From contig NZ_JAPZSP010000031.1 of assembly GCF_027531705.1 (NCBI RefSeq), forward strand, positions 1 to 64,000: 64,000 bases of DNA, in the 5' to 3' direction. The stretch is from Flavobacterium sp. Its GTDB lineage: Bacteria > Bacteroidota > Bacteroidia > Flavobacteriales > Flavobacteriaceae. Every line of letters begins with the position of its first letter. Within the stretch, counting starts at the first letter, position 1. This document shows positions 8,397 through 17,020 of the stretch, piece by piece. Under the pieces are notes generated by a model. The model made no database searches. It was not told the origin of the DNA and saw nothing but the letters and a program-made list of their open reading frames with translations. Position numbers and translations under genes: made by a program.

Positions 8397-8864
8397 ATGA
8401 TAGAAATAGAAAGAAAGTTTCTGGTAACTAGTTTTGAATTTAAGAACGAAGCTTTTGCTAAAAAAAGTATTCTACAAGGCTATATAAGCTCAAATCCCGA
8501 ACGAATGGTGCGAATTAGGACAAATGGCAAGGATGGCTTTATAACTATCAAAGGAATGGGCAATAAAAGCGGTATGACAAGATTTGAATGGGAAAAAATA
8601 ATTTCGCTTGATGAAGCTACTGCTTTATTGAAATTATGTGAAGAAGGAGCGATTGAAAAAATTCGTTATGAAGTGAAGGTTGGCAATCATGTTTATGAAG
8701 TCGATGAGTTTTTTGGCCAAAATGAAGGTTTGGTAATAGCCGAAATAGAATTGGAAAGTGAAGATGAAGCTTTCGAAAAACCAAGTTGGTTGGGAAAAGA
8801 AGTTACAAACGATGTGAAATATTATAATGCTTATTTAAGCAATAATCCTTTTACAAAGTGGTGA
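8397..8864 (+). CDS. CYTH domain protein (inorganic triphosphatase / class IV cyclase-like)
   Basis: 155 residues covering one CYTH domain. The hallmark ExExK motif is at the N-terminus (EIERK, Glu3, Glu5, Lys7), followed by the basic strands MVRIRTNGKDGFITIKG and the acidic strands YEVDEFFG and AEIELESEDE, which bind metals in the triphosphate tunnel. Proteins this short usually hydrolyse tripolyphosphate; adenylate cyclase activity is less likely. The start is only 2 nt after the Flavo-1-like element. Confidence 0.9.
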   Translation: MIEIERKFLVTSFEFKNEAFAKKSILQGYISSNPERMVRIRTNGKDGFITIKGMGNKSGMTRFEWEKIISLDEATALLKLCEEGAIEKIRYEVKVGNHVYEVDEFFGQNEGLVIAEIELESEDEAFEKPSWLGKEVTNDVKYYNAYLSNNPFTKW

Positions 8865-8865
8865 A

Positions 8866-8897
8866 CGCAACCACAAATTACGCAAATTTTCACAAAT
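8866..8897 (+). repeat. Half-array of CACAAAT/CGCAAAT units
   Basis: Starting 2 nt after the CYTH stop codon there are four units (a partial CGCAA, then CACAAAT, CGCAAAT, CACAAAT) at about 9-10 bp spacing. The layout matches one arm of the CACGAAG palindromes at 55852, 58851 and 62950, but no matching inverted arm is present. Confidence 0.45.
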
Positions 8898-8953
8898 TTT
8901 TTGTAAAAAATTAGTTTGAAATAGTGGGCTTTGAATAATTAATTTTTTTTCAA

Positions 8954-9010
8954 GCCACAGATTTTTTATTATGTAAATGGTAAATCCTTTTAATCCATTT
9001 AATCAGTGGC
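8954..9010. repeat. Intergenic dyad GCCACAGATT ... AATCAGTGGC
   Basis: GCCACAGATT at 8954-8963 faces AATCAGTGGC at 9001-9010. A related copy lies at 7061-7122, and both are followed by AAAATTA. It sits between the ends of two convergent genes. Confidence 0.5.
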
Positions 9011-9052
9011 AAAATTAAAGAAAATCAATATATTTTATAAAAATGTGGTAAA

Positions 9053-9442
9053 CTAATTTAGAATTTCAATGTTGACGTTTAGAATGCCGTTGTTTTTGTT
9101 TTCGGTAATTTGCATAAACGCTTTTTTGGATAAATCGATTTCTCTAGTTTTTTTGAATGGTCCACGGTCGTTTATTTCAACCTCAACACTTTTGTTGTTG
9201 GCAGTATTGGTTACTTTTACTTTTGTTCCAAAAGCCAATGTTCGGTGCGCGGCTGTTAGTTTTGAATTACTAAAAACGGCGCCACTTGCGGTTTTCTTTC
9301 CGTTGAATTTATCGGCATAATAGGAAGCTTCTACTTTACTTTTGAAGACTTTAGCAGAAGTTTTTTTGGTGGAAGAACAACTTGCAGTAATTAGTAAAAA
9401 TAGCGTTGAAAAAAGTAAAATAAAACCTCTTTTTACTATCAT
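9053..9442 (-). CDS. RlpA-like lipoprotein (double-psi beta-barrel)
   Basis: 129 residues. The N-terminus has a hydrophobic stretch and a lipobox ending at Cys22 (LITASC), so it is predicted to be lipid-anchored. The rest is one RlpA domain: EASYYADKFNGKKTASG, then EVEINDRGPF with Asp92. RlpA proteins bind or cleave peptidoglycan stripped of stem peptides at the septum. There is no SPOR domain. It overlaps its upstream paralogue by 4 bp and so is translationally coupled to it. Confidence 0.88.
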   Translation of the reverse strand: MIVKRGFILLFSTLFLLITASCSSTKKTSAKVFKSKVEASYYADKFNGKKTASGAVFSNSKLTAAHRTLAFGTKVKVTNTANNKSVEVEINDRGPFKKTREIDLSKKAFMQITENKNNGILNVNIEILN

Positions 9443-9957
9443 TTTTGAAGAATTTCAATTGTCACATTCATTGAACCCGAACCTTTATTATGAGCAATTT
9501 CCATGAAAGCTCTTCTTGATAAATCGAGTTCACGACCTTTTACATATGGTCCACGATCGGTTACTTCTACATAGACAGATTTACCGTTTGCTTCGTTGGT
9601 TACTTTTAGTTTTGTACCAAAAGGAAATTTTTTGTGAGCACAAGTCATTGCGTTATTGTTGAATTTTTTTCCGCTTGCAGTTCGTCTTCCGTTGAATTTA
9701 TTGGCGTAATAAGAAGCATGTGCGTTTTTTTTGTGAAGTTTAAATTTTCCTTTTTCGACAATAAGTGTGTCAATTATTTCGTCATTGCTTTCTAACGCAA
9801 TTTCTTTTCCTTTTTTTATTGTGTCTACAACGGTTGTAGTTTTTTCAACTTTTAGAGTCGTTTTACTTGGTTGAATTTGACTTTTTTGAGCATAAAAAGA
9901 AACCCAAAATAAATTTGTGACGACCAGAAGCAGATATGTTATAGAATGTTTTTTCAT
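9439..9957 (-). CDS. RlpA-like secreted protein (double-psi beta-barrel)
   Basis: 172 residues with a signal peptide (MKKHSITYLLLVVTNLFWVS, then FYAQ), a low-complexity Thr/Lys/Val linker and a C-terminal RlpA domain: ASYYANKFNGRRTASGKKF, CAHKKFPFGTKLKVTN and VEVTDRGPY (Asp134). It lacks a lipobox, unlike the overlapping downstream paralogue. The pair appears to be a tandem duplication in which one copy is soluble or periplasmic and the other lipid-anchored. Confidence 0.88.
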   Translation of the reverse strand: MKKHSITYLLLVVTNLFWVSFYAQKSQIQPSKTTLKVEKTTTVVDTIKKGKEIALESNDEIIDTLIVEKGKFKLHKKNAHASYYANKFNGRRTASGKKFNNNAMTCAHKKFPFGTKLKVTNEANGKSVYVEVTDRGPYVKGRELDLSRRAFMEIAHNKGSGSMNVTIEILQK

Positions 9958-10002
9958 TTTTTAGCGTTTATAACTTTTTTACAAAAACCATACCCAAATG
10001 GA

Positions 10003-10029
10003 TAAAAAAAGTCCTTATTCAGGACTTTC
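10003..10029 (-). terminator. Terminator after the 10037 membrane-protein gene
   Basis: AAAGTCCT and AGGACTTT form an 8-bp stem around a 5-nt loop. On the minus strand the stem is followed by seven T residues. Confidence 0.8.
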
Positions 10030-10036
10030 TAAATTT

Positions 10037-10459
10037 TTAAAACCATAATGACCATGGGATTCGACTTAAAATTAGAAGTAATCCGAGACCATAAAAAATA
10101 GCTATTTTTTTGAATTTCCCGTTACTACTTTCTTGTTTTTTATGTGATGACCAACCAATTGTAATAAGAACAATAGCAATTATATTGATTAATGGATGTT
10201 CTAGTGAAGTCAAGCGTAGTGCTGCATCTTTCATTTGTCCTAAACTATCTTTTCCAAGCGGAGAAACGAAATAAAGTATAAATCCGATTACTAATTGAAC
10301 ATGAGTAAAAATTAAGGCAAAAAGAGCAATTTTTCTATCTTTAGCAGTAAAATCTTTTTTAGAAGATAATCCAAGAAACGAATTAACAACAGCAACAACT
10401 AGCAATAAAAGCACTAAATAAGCCCAACCAGAATGAAATTTTTGAATAAAAGTGTACAT
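10037..10459 (-). CDS. Four-helix membrane protein, cytochrome b561-like (function unknown)
   Basis: 140 residues with four hydrophobic helices (about 12-31, 44-66, 89-104, 117-135). Histidines lie at the helix boundaries (His9, His53, His88, His106), in a pattern that could ligate heme as in cytochrome b561-type proteins. I recall homologues being labelled cytochrome B, or wrongly ribosomal protein L27, in flavobacteria. Heme binding is inference only. Monocistronic, with its own terminator. Confidence 0.6.
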   Translation of the reverse strand: MYTFIQKFHSGWAYLVLLLLVVAVVNSFLGLSSKKDFTAKDRKIALFALIFTHVQLVIGFILYFVSPLGKDSLGQMKDAALRLTSLEHPLINIIAIVLITIGWSSHKKQESSNGKFKKIAIFYGLGLLLILSRIPWSLWF

Positions 10460-10490
10460 AAATTATTTTTTTAGGATTTCAAATTTAAAC

Positions 10491-10527
10491 AAAAAAACCT
10501 CTTAAAAAAAATATTTAAGAGGTTTTA
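10491..10527 (-). terminator. Terminator after the fasciclin gene
   Basis: AAAACCTCTTAA and TTAAGAGGTTTT form a 12-bp stem. Read on the minus strand it is followed by a T7 run. Confidence 0.88.
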
Positions 10528-10548
10528 GAAATTGTTTAAACTTAATTT

Positions 10549-11712
10549 TTATAAAACAGGCTGTAATACTCTGTCAATAGTATGAATAATACCATTTGTT
10601 GCTTGAATATTTACTGTTTTTAGAATACTTGCTGGTGCAGATATAGCAGGTAATTCAGTTATTTTTAAAGTTTGTCTTGTAATTAAAAATGTTTGCGTTC
10701 CTGTTGTAGAAGTTGGAGCTATAGTTCTAATTGTTGAATCAGATGTAGTAGATGTAGACCAAGCAGTGTTTGAAGCTGCTGATAAATTTCCTACGGTAGC
10801 AACTGCTGGCGGAGTAAATGGTAATGATTGACTTACATGATATTGCAAAACTTTTGTAACATTTGTTCCCAAGTTAGTTGCTGGATCAAAATTAGCACCT
10901 GTTAAAAAACCTCCACTAGCTGTAGCAGAAGTAAATGCAGAGTTTAATGGCGCAAATAATGTAATTGCAGGATTAGTATTGTTAGAAGCATATACTGCAT
11001 TAGAATTTGCAGTTGTCAATAAATTTAATACTGCTGATTGATCTCCAAAAGAACCGCCAACTCCACTTGTTACAACAGCTAAAAGAGTTGAAAGGCTTGG
11101 GTTAGCTTTTATATGATTTACTAACGTTGGTAATGTCATAACATTATCAATCACATGCACAATTCCATTACTTGCCTCTATATTTGCGGTAGTTACAGTT
11201 GCACCACCATTAGCAGTACCGCCGTTAAGCACAACACCGCTTGATTTGTTAACATACATACTTAATGTTGTAGAACCAACACCAGCAGCAAATGTTTTTA
11301 CATAACCATCAGATGGTAAGTCGCTTGATAAAGTTCCAACTCCAAGAATGTGGTTTTGCAATCTTCTTCTTAAAGTAGATATTGCAGAAACATCTGCTGG
11401 AACAGTAGAAGCAGGATTTAAAGCGTCCACTGAAGCTTCTGTTACACCAGCTGCAATAAAAGCAGCATTTGTAGGAGCAAAAACAGTATAAGATCCTGCA
11501 CCTTTAACTCTATTTAATATACTATTGTTATCACTTGCTGGACTTGTTTTTTCAATAGCTTTTTTCAGAATACTAAAATTTGCATCGGTACTAACAATGT
11601 CATAAATTGTTGGAAGTTTTACTACTTCTTCAGATTTTTCATCACATGAAACTACTAAGAATATCATTGACAATAGCAAAATTGCTTTTTGAAGTTTATT
11701 AACTATTTTCAT
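10549..11712 (-). CDS. Fasciclin-domain lipoprotein, two FAS1 domains
   Basis: 387 residues. A signal sequence with lipobox (FLVVSC, Cys23) is followed by two FAS1 domains, roughly residues 35-195 and 200-387. Each has the family's H1/H2 motifs: YTVFAPTNAAF and IEASNGIVHVIDNVMTLP in the first; ITLFAPLNSAF and IQATNGIIHTIDRVLQP in the second. FAS1 domains mediate adhesion. It lies 30 bp downstream of the large TonB-dependent receptor and is probably its co-expressed surface partner. Confidence 0.92.
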   Translation of the reverse strand: MKIVNKLQKAILLLSMIFLVVSCDEKSEEVVKLPTIYDIVSTDANFSILKKAIEKTSPASDNNSILNRVKGAGSYTVFAPTNAAFIAAGVTEASVDALNPASTVPADVSAISTLRRRLQNHILGVGTLSSDLPSDGYVKTFAAGVGSTTLSMYVNKSSGVVLNGGTANGGATVTTANIEASNGIVHVIDNVMTLPTLVNHIKANPSLSTLLAVVTSGVGGSFGDQSAVLNLLTTANSNAVYASNNTNPAITLFAPLNSAFTSATASGGFLTGANFDPATNLGTNVTKVLQYHVSQSLPFTPPAVATVGNLSAASNTAWSTSTTSDSTIRTIAPTSTTGTQTFLITRQTLKITELPAISAPASILKTVNIQATNGIIHTIDRVLQPVL

Positions 11713-11742
11713 AATCTTTATGTTTTATTATTTTATGTTTTA

Positions 11743-14700
11743 TTAATTAAATGTATATCTTAATGTAAATTGTGCTTGCCATACGTCAAATACAGATGCG
11801 TTTTTTTGGAATGTATCTTTAATTAAGAAACGTTTTCCTTGATTATCTGTTTGTAGTGCTAAATTATATCCTGCAATAAAGTTATTACCACTATTTGGCG
11901 CCTGAGATACAGAAAGAAGATTTGTATTAGTAGCTCTTTTTGTAACACCCCAATCACTATTTAGAAAATTAGTGAAGTTTAAAATATCTGCTCTAAACTG
12001 GAAACTATTCTTTTTACCTTTAATCTTGATGAAAAAATCTTGTGTTACTGATAAATCTAAACGATGTAACATAGGTAACACATTACTATTTCTCTCAACG
12101 TATTGGCCTCTTCTTTCAGATAAATATGGGTCTTGGCTAATATATTTTTCAAAAGCTTCTTCTTGTTCTTGAACTGTATATAAAACCAATGTTGAACCCG
12201 CAACTGTTTGTGTAATTGGAACAAAACGAATATCAGAAGCTTTTAATGGCACATATAATAAATCGTTTCCTGCAACAGAATCACCATTTAAATCTCCGCT
12301 ATATGTGTAAGAAAACGGACTTGCTTGCTCGCCTATATAACCAAGATTTATAGAGGTTGCAGCGCCAATGTTTTTACCATATTCTATTTTATACCCTAAG
12401 ATACCAACTATTCTATGTGGTGTATTGTTGTTAGAAATAGATCTATCCAAATCATTATTTCCATTAACAGATCTAGCACCCGTCCAAGAACCTGCTGCTA
12501 TTGAACCTGCAGACATTAAATCATAAGCTCCTGAGTGTGTATAAGCTATAGAACCCCAAATCCCTTTTTTATAAGGATACTCTAATTTAAAAGTTGTAGA
12601 ATAAAAATATCCTTTATTAGAGTTTGTCAATAAAACTGCACTTGAAACATTGTTGTTAATTCTACTTCCATTTGCAGTTCCAGAGTAGTATGGTCTTGTA
12701 TCAACACCGCTCAAAGTTCCTACAGGTTTGTCTAAGTTTACATTTCTGTAATAAACTTCATTAATGTTTTTATTAAAAATTCCTTCAATTGTACCTATAA
12801 AACCAAAAGGTAATTTTTGATCTACTGCAACATTTGATTTCCATACTTGAGGTGATTTAAAATCAGAATCGGTAAAAGCTAACTCAATTGTTGCCGGCAG
12901 TTGTGGTGTACTTGGTGTAAAATATTGACTTGGATTTGGTGTAAATCCATAATTACCAGCACCAACAGCATCACCGCTTGCATCAACAAACCCTGTTAAA
13001 ATTCCATTATTACCTATTGCATTAGAGATGAAAACCTGAGGAGGTCTTCCTGTAAATATTCCTGTACCACCTCTTACTTGTGTTGTAGCATCACCTTTTA
13101 CATCTAAGTTGAAACCAATTCTAGGCTCAAAAAGATATTGTGTTTTTGGCATTTTTCCCGTATTATACTTTTCTCCATTAGCAAAAGTTAAATTTGTTAC
13201 TATTGGATTTTCAAGAGCTGTATTTGCAAATGTTATAGCTGTAGCTCTAATTCCAAAAGTAAGTTTTAGATTATCATAAACTTTAATTTCGTCTTGACCA
13301 TAAATATCAAACTTATTTGATTTTAATATTTGCAAAGGTTCTGCTCCACCAGGTAAAGCAGAATATCTAAATTGTACTTGAGCGGGAAGATTGGTTACTG
13401 TTGGTAATCCTCCTAAACCAATAGTTTCATTTGCAGCATCAATAAAATTTTGTAATGAATTAAAAACAAAAACACCATTAGATCCTGGGAAAAACGAATT
13501 GTTAGATTTAAATCTTTCATAATTTGCACCAAATACTAAAGTGTGTTTTCCAAAATATCCAGTTATATTATTAGTAAAGTGTAATGTAGAATAATCTAAT
13601 AAATTACCAGGTGTAAATGGGTCTAAACCTGCAGAAATAAAGTTTGTGTTGTTTTCAGGGTTTTTAATATCTATAGTTGGAAATATTCCACCGCCTTGTA
13701 AAGCTCTATCTTCAATCTGTAAATCGTATCCAGCTATAAAATTGTTATGCCATTTTTCTGAAAGTTTACTATCAAGTTCAAGAACTACTGATCTAGTATT
13801 GTCTTTAATTACATAACCGCTGTTTTTATAAGACAACGAGTTTACGTTAGTTCTTCTATTACCAAAACCAAGTGAATTTGAATTTGATATTAACTCATCA
13901 GAACTTGAATCGTGATGAACATATCTTGCTGTTAATTTATGATTGTTATTTATATTCCAATCTATCCTTGCCAAAAACTTTTTTGATTCTTTTACAGCAT
14001 CATATCCTTCCCAGGGACCTGTTTGATAACCAAGTTTGCCTAGCAAATCAGAAACCTCTTGCATTTGCCCTGTTGTTGGAGCTGAAACTTGTCCTCCAGC
14101 AATAGGTGAATTACTCGTTGTCCAAGTAGTAGCAGGGCTTAAGTTGTCAATTGTTTCAAAATTTCCAAAGAAAAATAATTTATCTTCAATTATTGGTGCA
14201 CCAACTCTAGCTCCCCAAATTTTTTCTTCAAAAGTGGCAGGTACAATTTTGACTTCATCTGCACGTGTTCCAACAAAATCTTTTTTGTTATTTCTAAAAG
14301 AATGGTAAATAGAACCTTCAACTTCATTTGTTCCGCTTCTAGTAACTGCATTGATTCCTGAACCTGTAAAACCTGATTGGCGTACATCATATGGAGCAAT
14401 GTTTACTTGTAATTGTTCGATAGCATCTAATGATATCGCTGATGAACCAGTTCTACCACCAGCTTGAGAATCAGAACCTAAACCAAAACCATTGTTGAAA
14501 ACTGATCCATCAATAGTAAAATTATTCAATCTAGAATCTTGTCCTCCAAAAGTTCCATTGCTTCCAGCATTTGCATTATATTTTGTAATAGCAGTAATCG
14601 ATCTTGCACCTGTTACAGGTATTGCATTTAGTTCACGATTATTAAATTGTTGAGATGCACCTGTTCTGCCTTTAGAAAAAACCCCTGATTTAGATTTAGT

Positions 14701-15051
14701 TATAACAACTTCTTTTAAAGCATTTGATTCTTCTTCTAAAAAAAGATTTACTGTTACGTTATTACCTAAAGATGCGGTAATGTCAGAAAGAACAGTTTGC
14801 TTGTATCCAACATAAGATACTGAAACTGTATAAGGTCCACCTGGTCTTAACGATGGAATTCCATAATTTCCTGATGCATCAGAATTGGCAAAATATTTAG
14901 TTCCAGTTGGAACGTGTTTTACCTCAACAGTTGCTCCTGGCAATCGCTCTCCCTTGTCAGTTTTAACAGTTCCCGAAATAGAAGATTTCGTAACTTGTGA
15001 AAAACCAATCATAGATAGGAAGAGAAAAAAAAGCGATAATTTTCTTTTCAT
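11743..15051 (-). CDS. TonB-dependent receptor with carboxypeptidase-like N-terminal domain (Oar-like)
   Basis: About 1102 residues from the ATG at 15051. An in-frame start 14 codons upstream would put extra residues before a normal signal peptide (MKRKLSLFFLFLSMIGFSQ) and is rejected. Residues about 25-105 form a CarboxypepD_reg-like beta-sandwich (SGTVKTDKGERLPGATVEV). A plug region and a large outer-membrane barrel end in LRYTFN with a terminal aromatic-asparagine pair. It resembles Oar-type receptors of Bacteroidota. The substrate is unknown. A TACTTTTG promoter box lies at 15074-15081. The fasciclin lipoprotein follows. Confidence 0.9.
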   Translation of the reverse strand: MKRKLSLFFLFLSMIGFSQVTKSSISGTVKTDKGERLPGATVEVKHVPTGTKYFANSDASGNYGIPSLRPGGPYTVSVSYVGYKQTVLSDITASLGNNVTVNLFLEEESNALKEVVITKSKSGVFSKGRTGASQQFNNRELNAIPVTGARSITAITKYNANAGSNGTFGGQDSRLNNFTIDGSVFNNGFGLGSDSQAGGRTGSSAISLDAIEQLQVNIAPYDVRQSGFTGSGINAVTRSGTNEVEGSIYHSFRNNKKDFVGTRADEVKIVPATFEEKIWGARVGAPIIEDKLFFFGNFETIDNLSPATTWTTSNSPIAGGQVSAPTTGQMQEVSDLLGKLGYQTGPWEGYDAVKESKKFLARIDWNINNNHKLTARYVHHDSSSDELISNSNSLGFGNRRTNVNSLSYKNSGYVIKDNTRSVVLELDSKLSEKWHNNFIAGYDLQIEDRALQGGGIFPTIDIKNPENNTNFISAGLDPFTPGNLLDYSTLHFTNNITGYFGKHTLVFGANYERFKSNNSFFPGSNGVFVFNSLQNFIDAANETIGLGGLPTVTNLPAQVQFRYSALPGGAEPLQILKSNKFDIYGQDEIKVYDNLKLTFGIRATAITFANTALENPIVTNLTFANGEKYNTGKMPKTQYLFEPRIGFNLDVKGDATTQVRGGTGIFTGRPPQVFISNAIGNNGILTGFVDASGDAVGAGNYGFTPNPSQYFTPSTPQLPATIELAFTDSDFKSPQVWKSNVAVDQKLPFGFIGTIEGIFNKNINEVYYRNVNLDKPVGTLSGVDTRPYYSGTANGSRINNNVSSAVLLTNSNKGYFYSTTFKLEYPYKKGIWGSIAYTHSGAYDLMSAGSIAAGSWTGARSVNGNNDLDRSISNNNTPHRIVGILGYKIEYGKNIGAATSINLGYIGEQASPFSYTYSGDLNGDSVAGNDLLYVPLKASDIRFVPITQTVAGSTLVLYTVQEQEEAFEKYISQDPYLSERRGQYVERNSNVLPMLHRLDLSVTQDFFIKIKGKKNSFQFRADILNFTNFLNSDWGVTKRATNTNLLSVSQAPNSGNNFIAGYNLALQTDNQGKRFLIKDTFQKNASVFDVWQAQFTLRYTFN

Positions 15052-15073
15052 TTTTGTTTTGTTTAAGTTTCCG

Positions 15074-15081
15074 CAAAAGTA
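15074..15081 (-). promoter_or_regulatory. -7 promoter box of the TonB-dependent receptor
   Basis: TACTTTTG on the minus strand fits TAnnTTTG and lies 22 bp before the ATG at 15051. It supports the shorter start, because the longer one would begin upstream of this promoter. Confidence 0.6.
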
Positions 15082-15183
15082 CAACCTAATCAAAACATCT
15101 ATGTTATGATAATATTAACAATTTTCCTATTCCTTTGTGAAAACCTTTGAATACAAATTAAAGTATATTTTGTCGGTTGAAAA

Positions 15184-16824
15184 TTATTTTCCTAAATAAT
15201 AATTTAATAAGAAAGTTGTAGAGTTGTCGTGTACTTTTACTTCTTTAGAATTAATTTCATCTAGAATTGAATTGGCTAATTGTTTTCCAAGTTCAACACC
15301 CCACTGATCATAGCTAAAAATGTTCCAAATAATTCCTTGTACGAAAATTTTATGTTCGTATAAAGCTATTAATGAACCCAAAGATTCAGGTGTTAGTTGA
15401 TTAATTAACAATGTATTGGTTGGTTTATTTCCTGCAAAAACTTTGAAAGGTAAAAGATAAGCAGCTTTTTTGGCAGCAACTCCTTGTTTGTCAAATTCTG
15501 CTTGAACTTGTTGTTGGGTTTTACCATTTAGTAATGCTTCTGTTTGAGCAAAAAAGTTAGACATCAATTTGTCATGATGGTCTTTATCGCCATACAAAGG
15601 TTTTACAAAACCTATAAAATCGGTTGGGATTAATTTTGTTCCTTGGTGAATTAGTTGAAAAAAAGCATGTTGCGAGTTAGTTCCTGGTTCACCCCAAATG
15701 ATAGTTCCAGTTTGGTAATTCACAATTTTTCCGTCACGACCTACACTTTTTCCATTGCTTTCCATTATTCCTTGTTGTAAGTAAGGTGCTAGTTTTTGTA
15801 AATATTGTGTGTATGGAATTAGCGCTTCGCTTTCTGCTCCAAAAAAGTTATTGTACCAAACACTCAATAAAGCCAGAATTACAGGTATATTTTGGTCAAA
15901 AGATTCTGATTTGAAATGATCGTCCATTTTGTTTGCGCCTTTTAGCAAATGGTCAAAATTATCAAAACCAACGGCTAAACTTATAGACAAACCAACTGCG
16001 CTCCAAAGTGAAAAACGACCACCAACCCAATCCCACATTGGAAAAATGTTGTTAGAATCAATTCCGAATTCGGTTACTTTTTGGATGTTTGTTGAAACGG
16101 CCACAAAATGTTTGGCTATATCTTCTTGTTGGCCCGATTTCAAGAACCAATCTTTTATGGTTTCAGAATTAGTTAAGGTTTCTTGTGTTGTAAATGTCTT
16201 AGAAACAATCACAAACAATGTTGTTTCTGGATTTATTTTCTTGATTACTTCGTTTACATGATCACCGTCAACATTGGAAACAAAATGTACATTTAAGTGG
16301 TTTTTATAAAATTGCAAAGCCTCAACAACCATTGCTGGTCCAAGGTCTGAGCCGCCAATTCCAATGTTTACAATATCAGTAAATGCTTTTCCTGTATATC
16401 CTTTTCTTTGTCCCGAAATTACTTCGTTGGAAAATGCTTTTATTTTGTTTTTTACTTCATAAACTTCGGGCATTACATTTTTTCCATCTACCAAGACGGT
16501 TGCTTTTTCTGGCGCTCGCAATGCAGTGTGAAGAACCGCTCTGTTTTCGGTTTGATTAATGGCTTGTCCGTCAAAATAGCTTGCAATTGCTTGTTTTAGA
16601 TTGACTTCGTTTGCTAATTCTAGTAATAAATTGATGGTTTCTTGATTGATTCTGTTTTTAGAATAATCTACTAAAAAATCTTCCCATTTTATATGAAATT
16701 TTGCCGCTCTTGAAGCATCTTCAGCGAACATCTCTTTCATGGAGGCTGTTTGCATGGTTTGGAAATGTTGTTGCAATTTTCCCCAAGCTTTTGTTGTAGT
16801 AGGATTAGTATTTTGTAGTGCCAT
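15184..16824 (-). CDS. pgi: Glucose-6-phosphate isomerase
   Basis: 546 residues, the length of the long PGI type. It interconverts glucose-6-phosphate and fructose-6-phosphate. Family signatures are visible: [44 protein letters not shown] and [18 protein letters not shown], which carries catalytic Glu and His. The C-terminal [13 protein letters not shown] signature is present. It has its own TACTTTTG promoter box at 16846-16853. It is not in an operon with its neighbours. Confidence 0.97.
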   Translation of the reverse strand: MALQNTNPTTTKAWGKLQQHFQTMQTASMKEMFAEDASRAAKFHIKWEDFLVDYSKNRINQETINLLLELANEVNLKQAIASYFDGQAINQTENRAVLHTALRAPEKATVLVDGKNVMPEVYEVKNKIKAFSNEVISGQRKGYTGKAFTDIVNIGIGGSDLGPAMVVEALQFYKNHLNVHFVSNVDGDHVNEVIKKINPETTLFVIVSKTFTTQETLTNSETIKDWFLKSGQQEDIAKHFVAVSTNIQKVTEFGIDSNNIFPMWDWVGGRFSLWSAVGLSISLAVGFDNFDHLLKGANKMDDHFKSESFDQNIPVILALLSVWYNNFFGAESEALIPYTQYLQKLAPYLQQGIMESNGKSVGRDGKIVNYQTGTIIWGEPGTNSQHAFFQLIHQGTKLIPTDFIGFVKPLYGDKDHHDKLMSNFFAQTEALLNGKTQQQVQAEFDKQGVAAKKAAYLLPFKVFAGNKPTNTLLINQLTPESLGSLIALYEHKIFVQGIIWNIFSYDQWGVELGKQLANSILDEINSKEVKVHDNSTTFLLNYYLGK

Positions 16825-16845
16825 CTTTTTATAATTTTAGATGTG

Positions 16846-16853
16846 CAAAAGTA
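16846..16853 (-). promoter_or_regulatory. -7 promoter box of pgi
   Basis: TACTTTTG on the minus strand, 21 bp before the pgi ATG. It is identical to the box of the TonB-dependent receptor. Confidence 0.6.
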
Positions 16854-16871
16854 ATCATTGTTTGGGAATTT

Positions 16872-17018
16872 TTAGCCTTGACAGAAGGGAAAATCTTTTG
16901 GGCAGTATGGCTATTTTTTGCTGACTTTGCAGAACGACCAACGGAAGTTCCTGTAAAGTCATTCAAAAAAAGCTAGAATGCCTAAAAATTTGGAATGATG
17001 GCGAGATTAGCTTCTAAA
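16872..17018 (+). ncRNA. Flavo-1-like structured RNA, long form (candidate)
   Basis: A non-coding segment that starts TAGCCTTGACAGAAGGG, as the 8311 element starts TAGCCCTGATAGTAGCGG. It carries GGGC...ATGGCTATTTTTTGC, then GAACGACCAACGGAAG and TTCCTGTAAAG, a run of A and AGCTAGAATGCC, and ends in AGCTTCTAAAA. The content is GC-richer than the flanking intergenic DNA, as expected for a structured RNA. I recall this word order from flavobacterial Flavo-1 RNAs, unverified. It is on the plus strand between two minus-strand genes, so it is probably independent. Confidence 0.5.
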
Positions 17019-17020
17019 AT

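Noticed and set aside
10037..10459. Ribosomal protein L27
   Set aside because: The product has four membrane helices and no L27 sequence; L27 labels on such proteins appear to be a database error.
15052..15093. Longer N-terminus of the TonB-dependent receptor
   Set aside because: It would add 14 residues before a normal signal peptide and begin upstream of the -7 box at 15074-15081.
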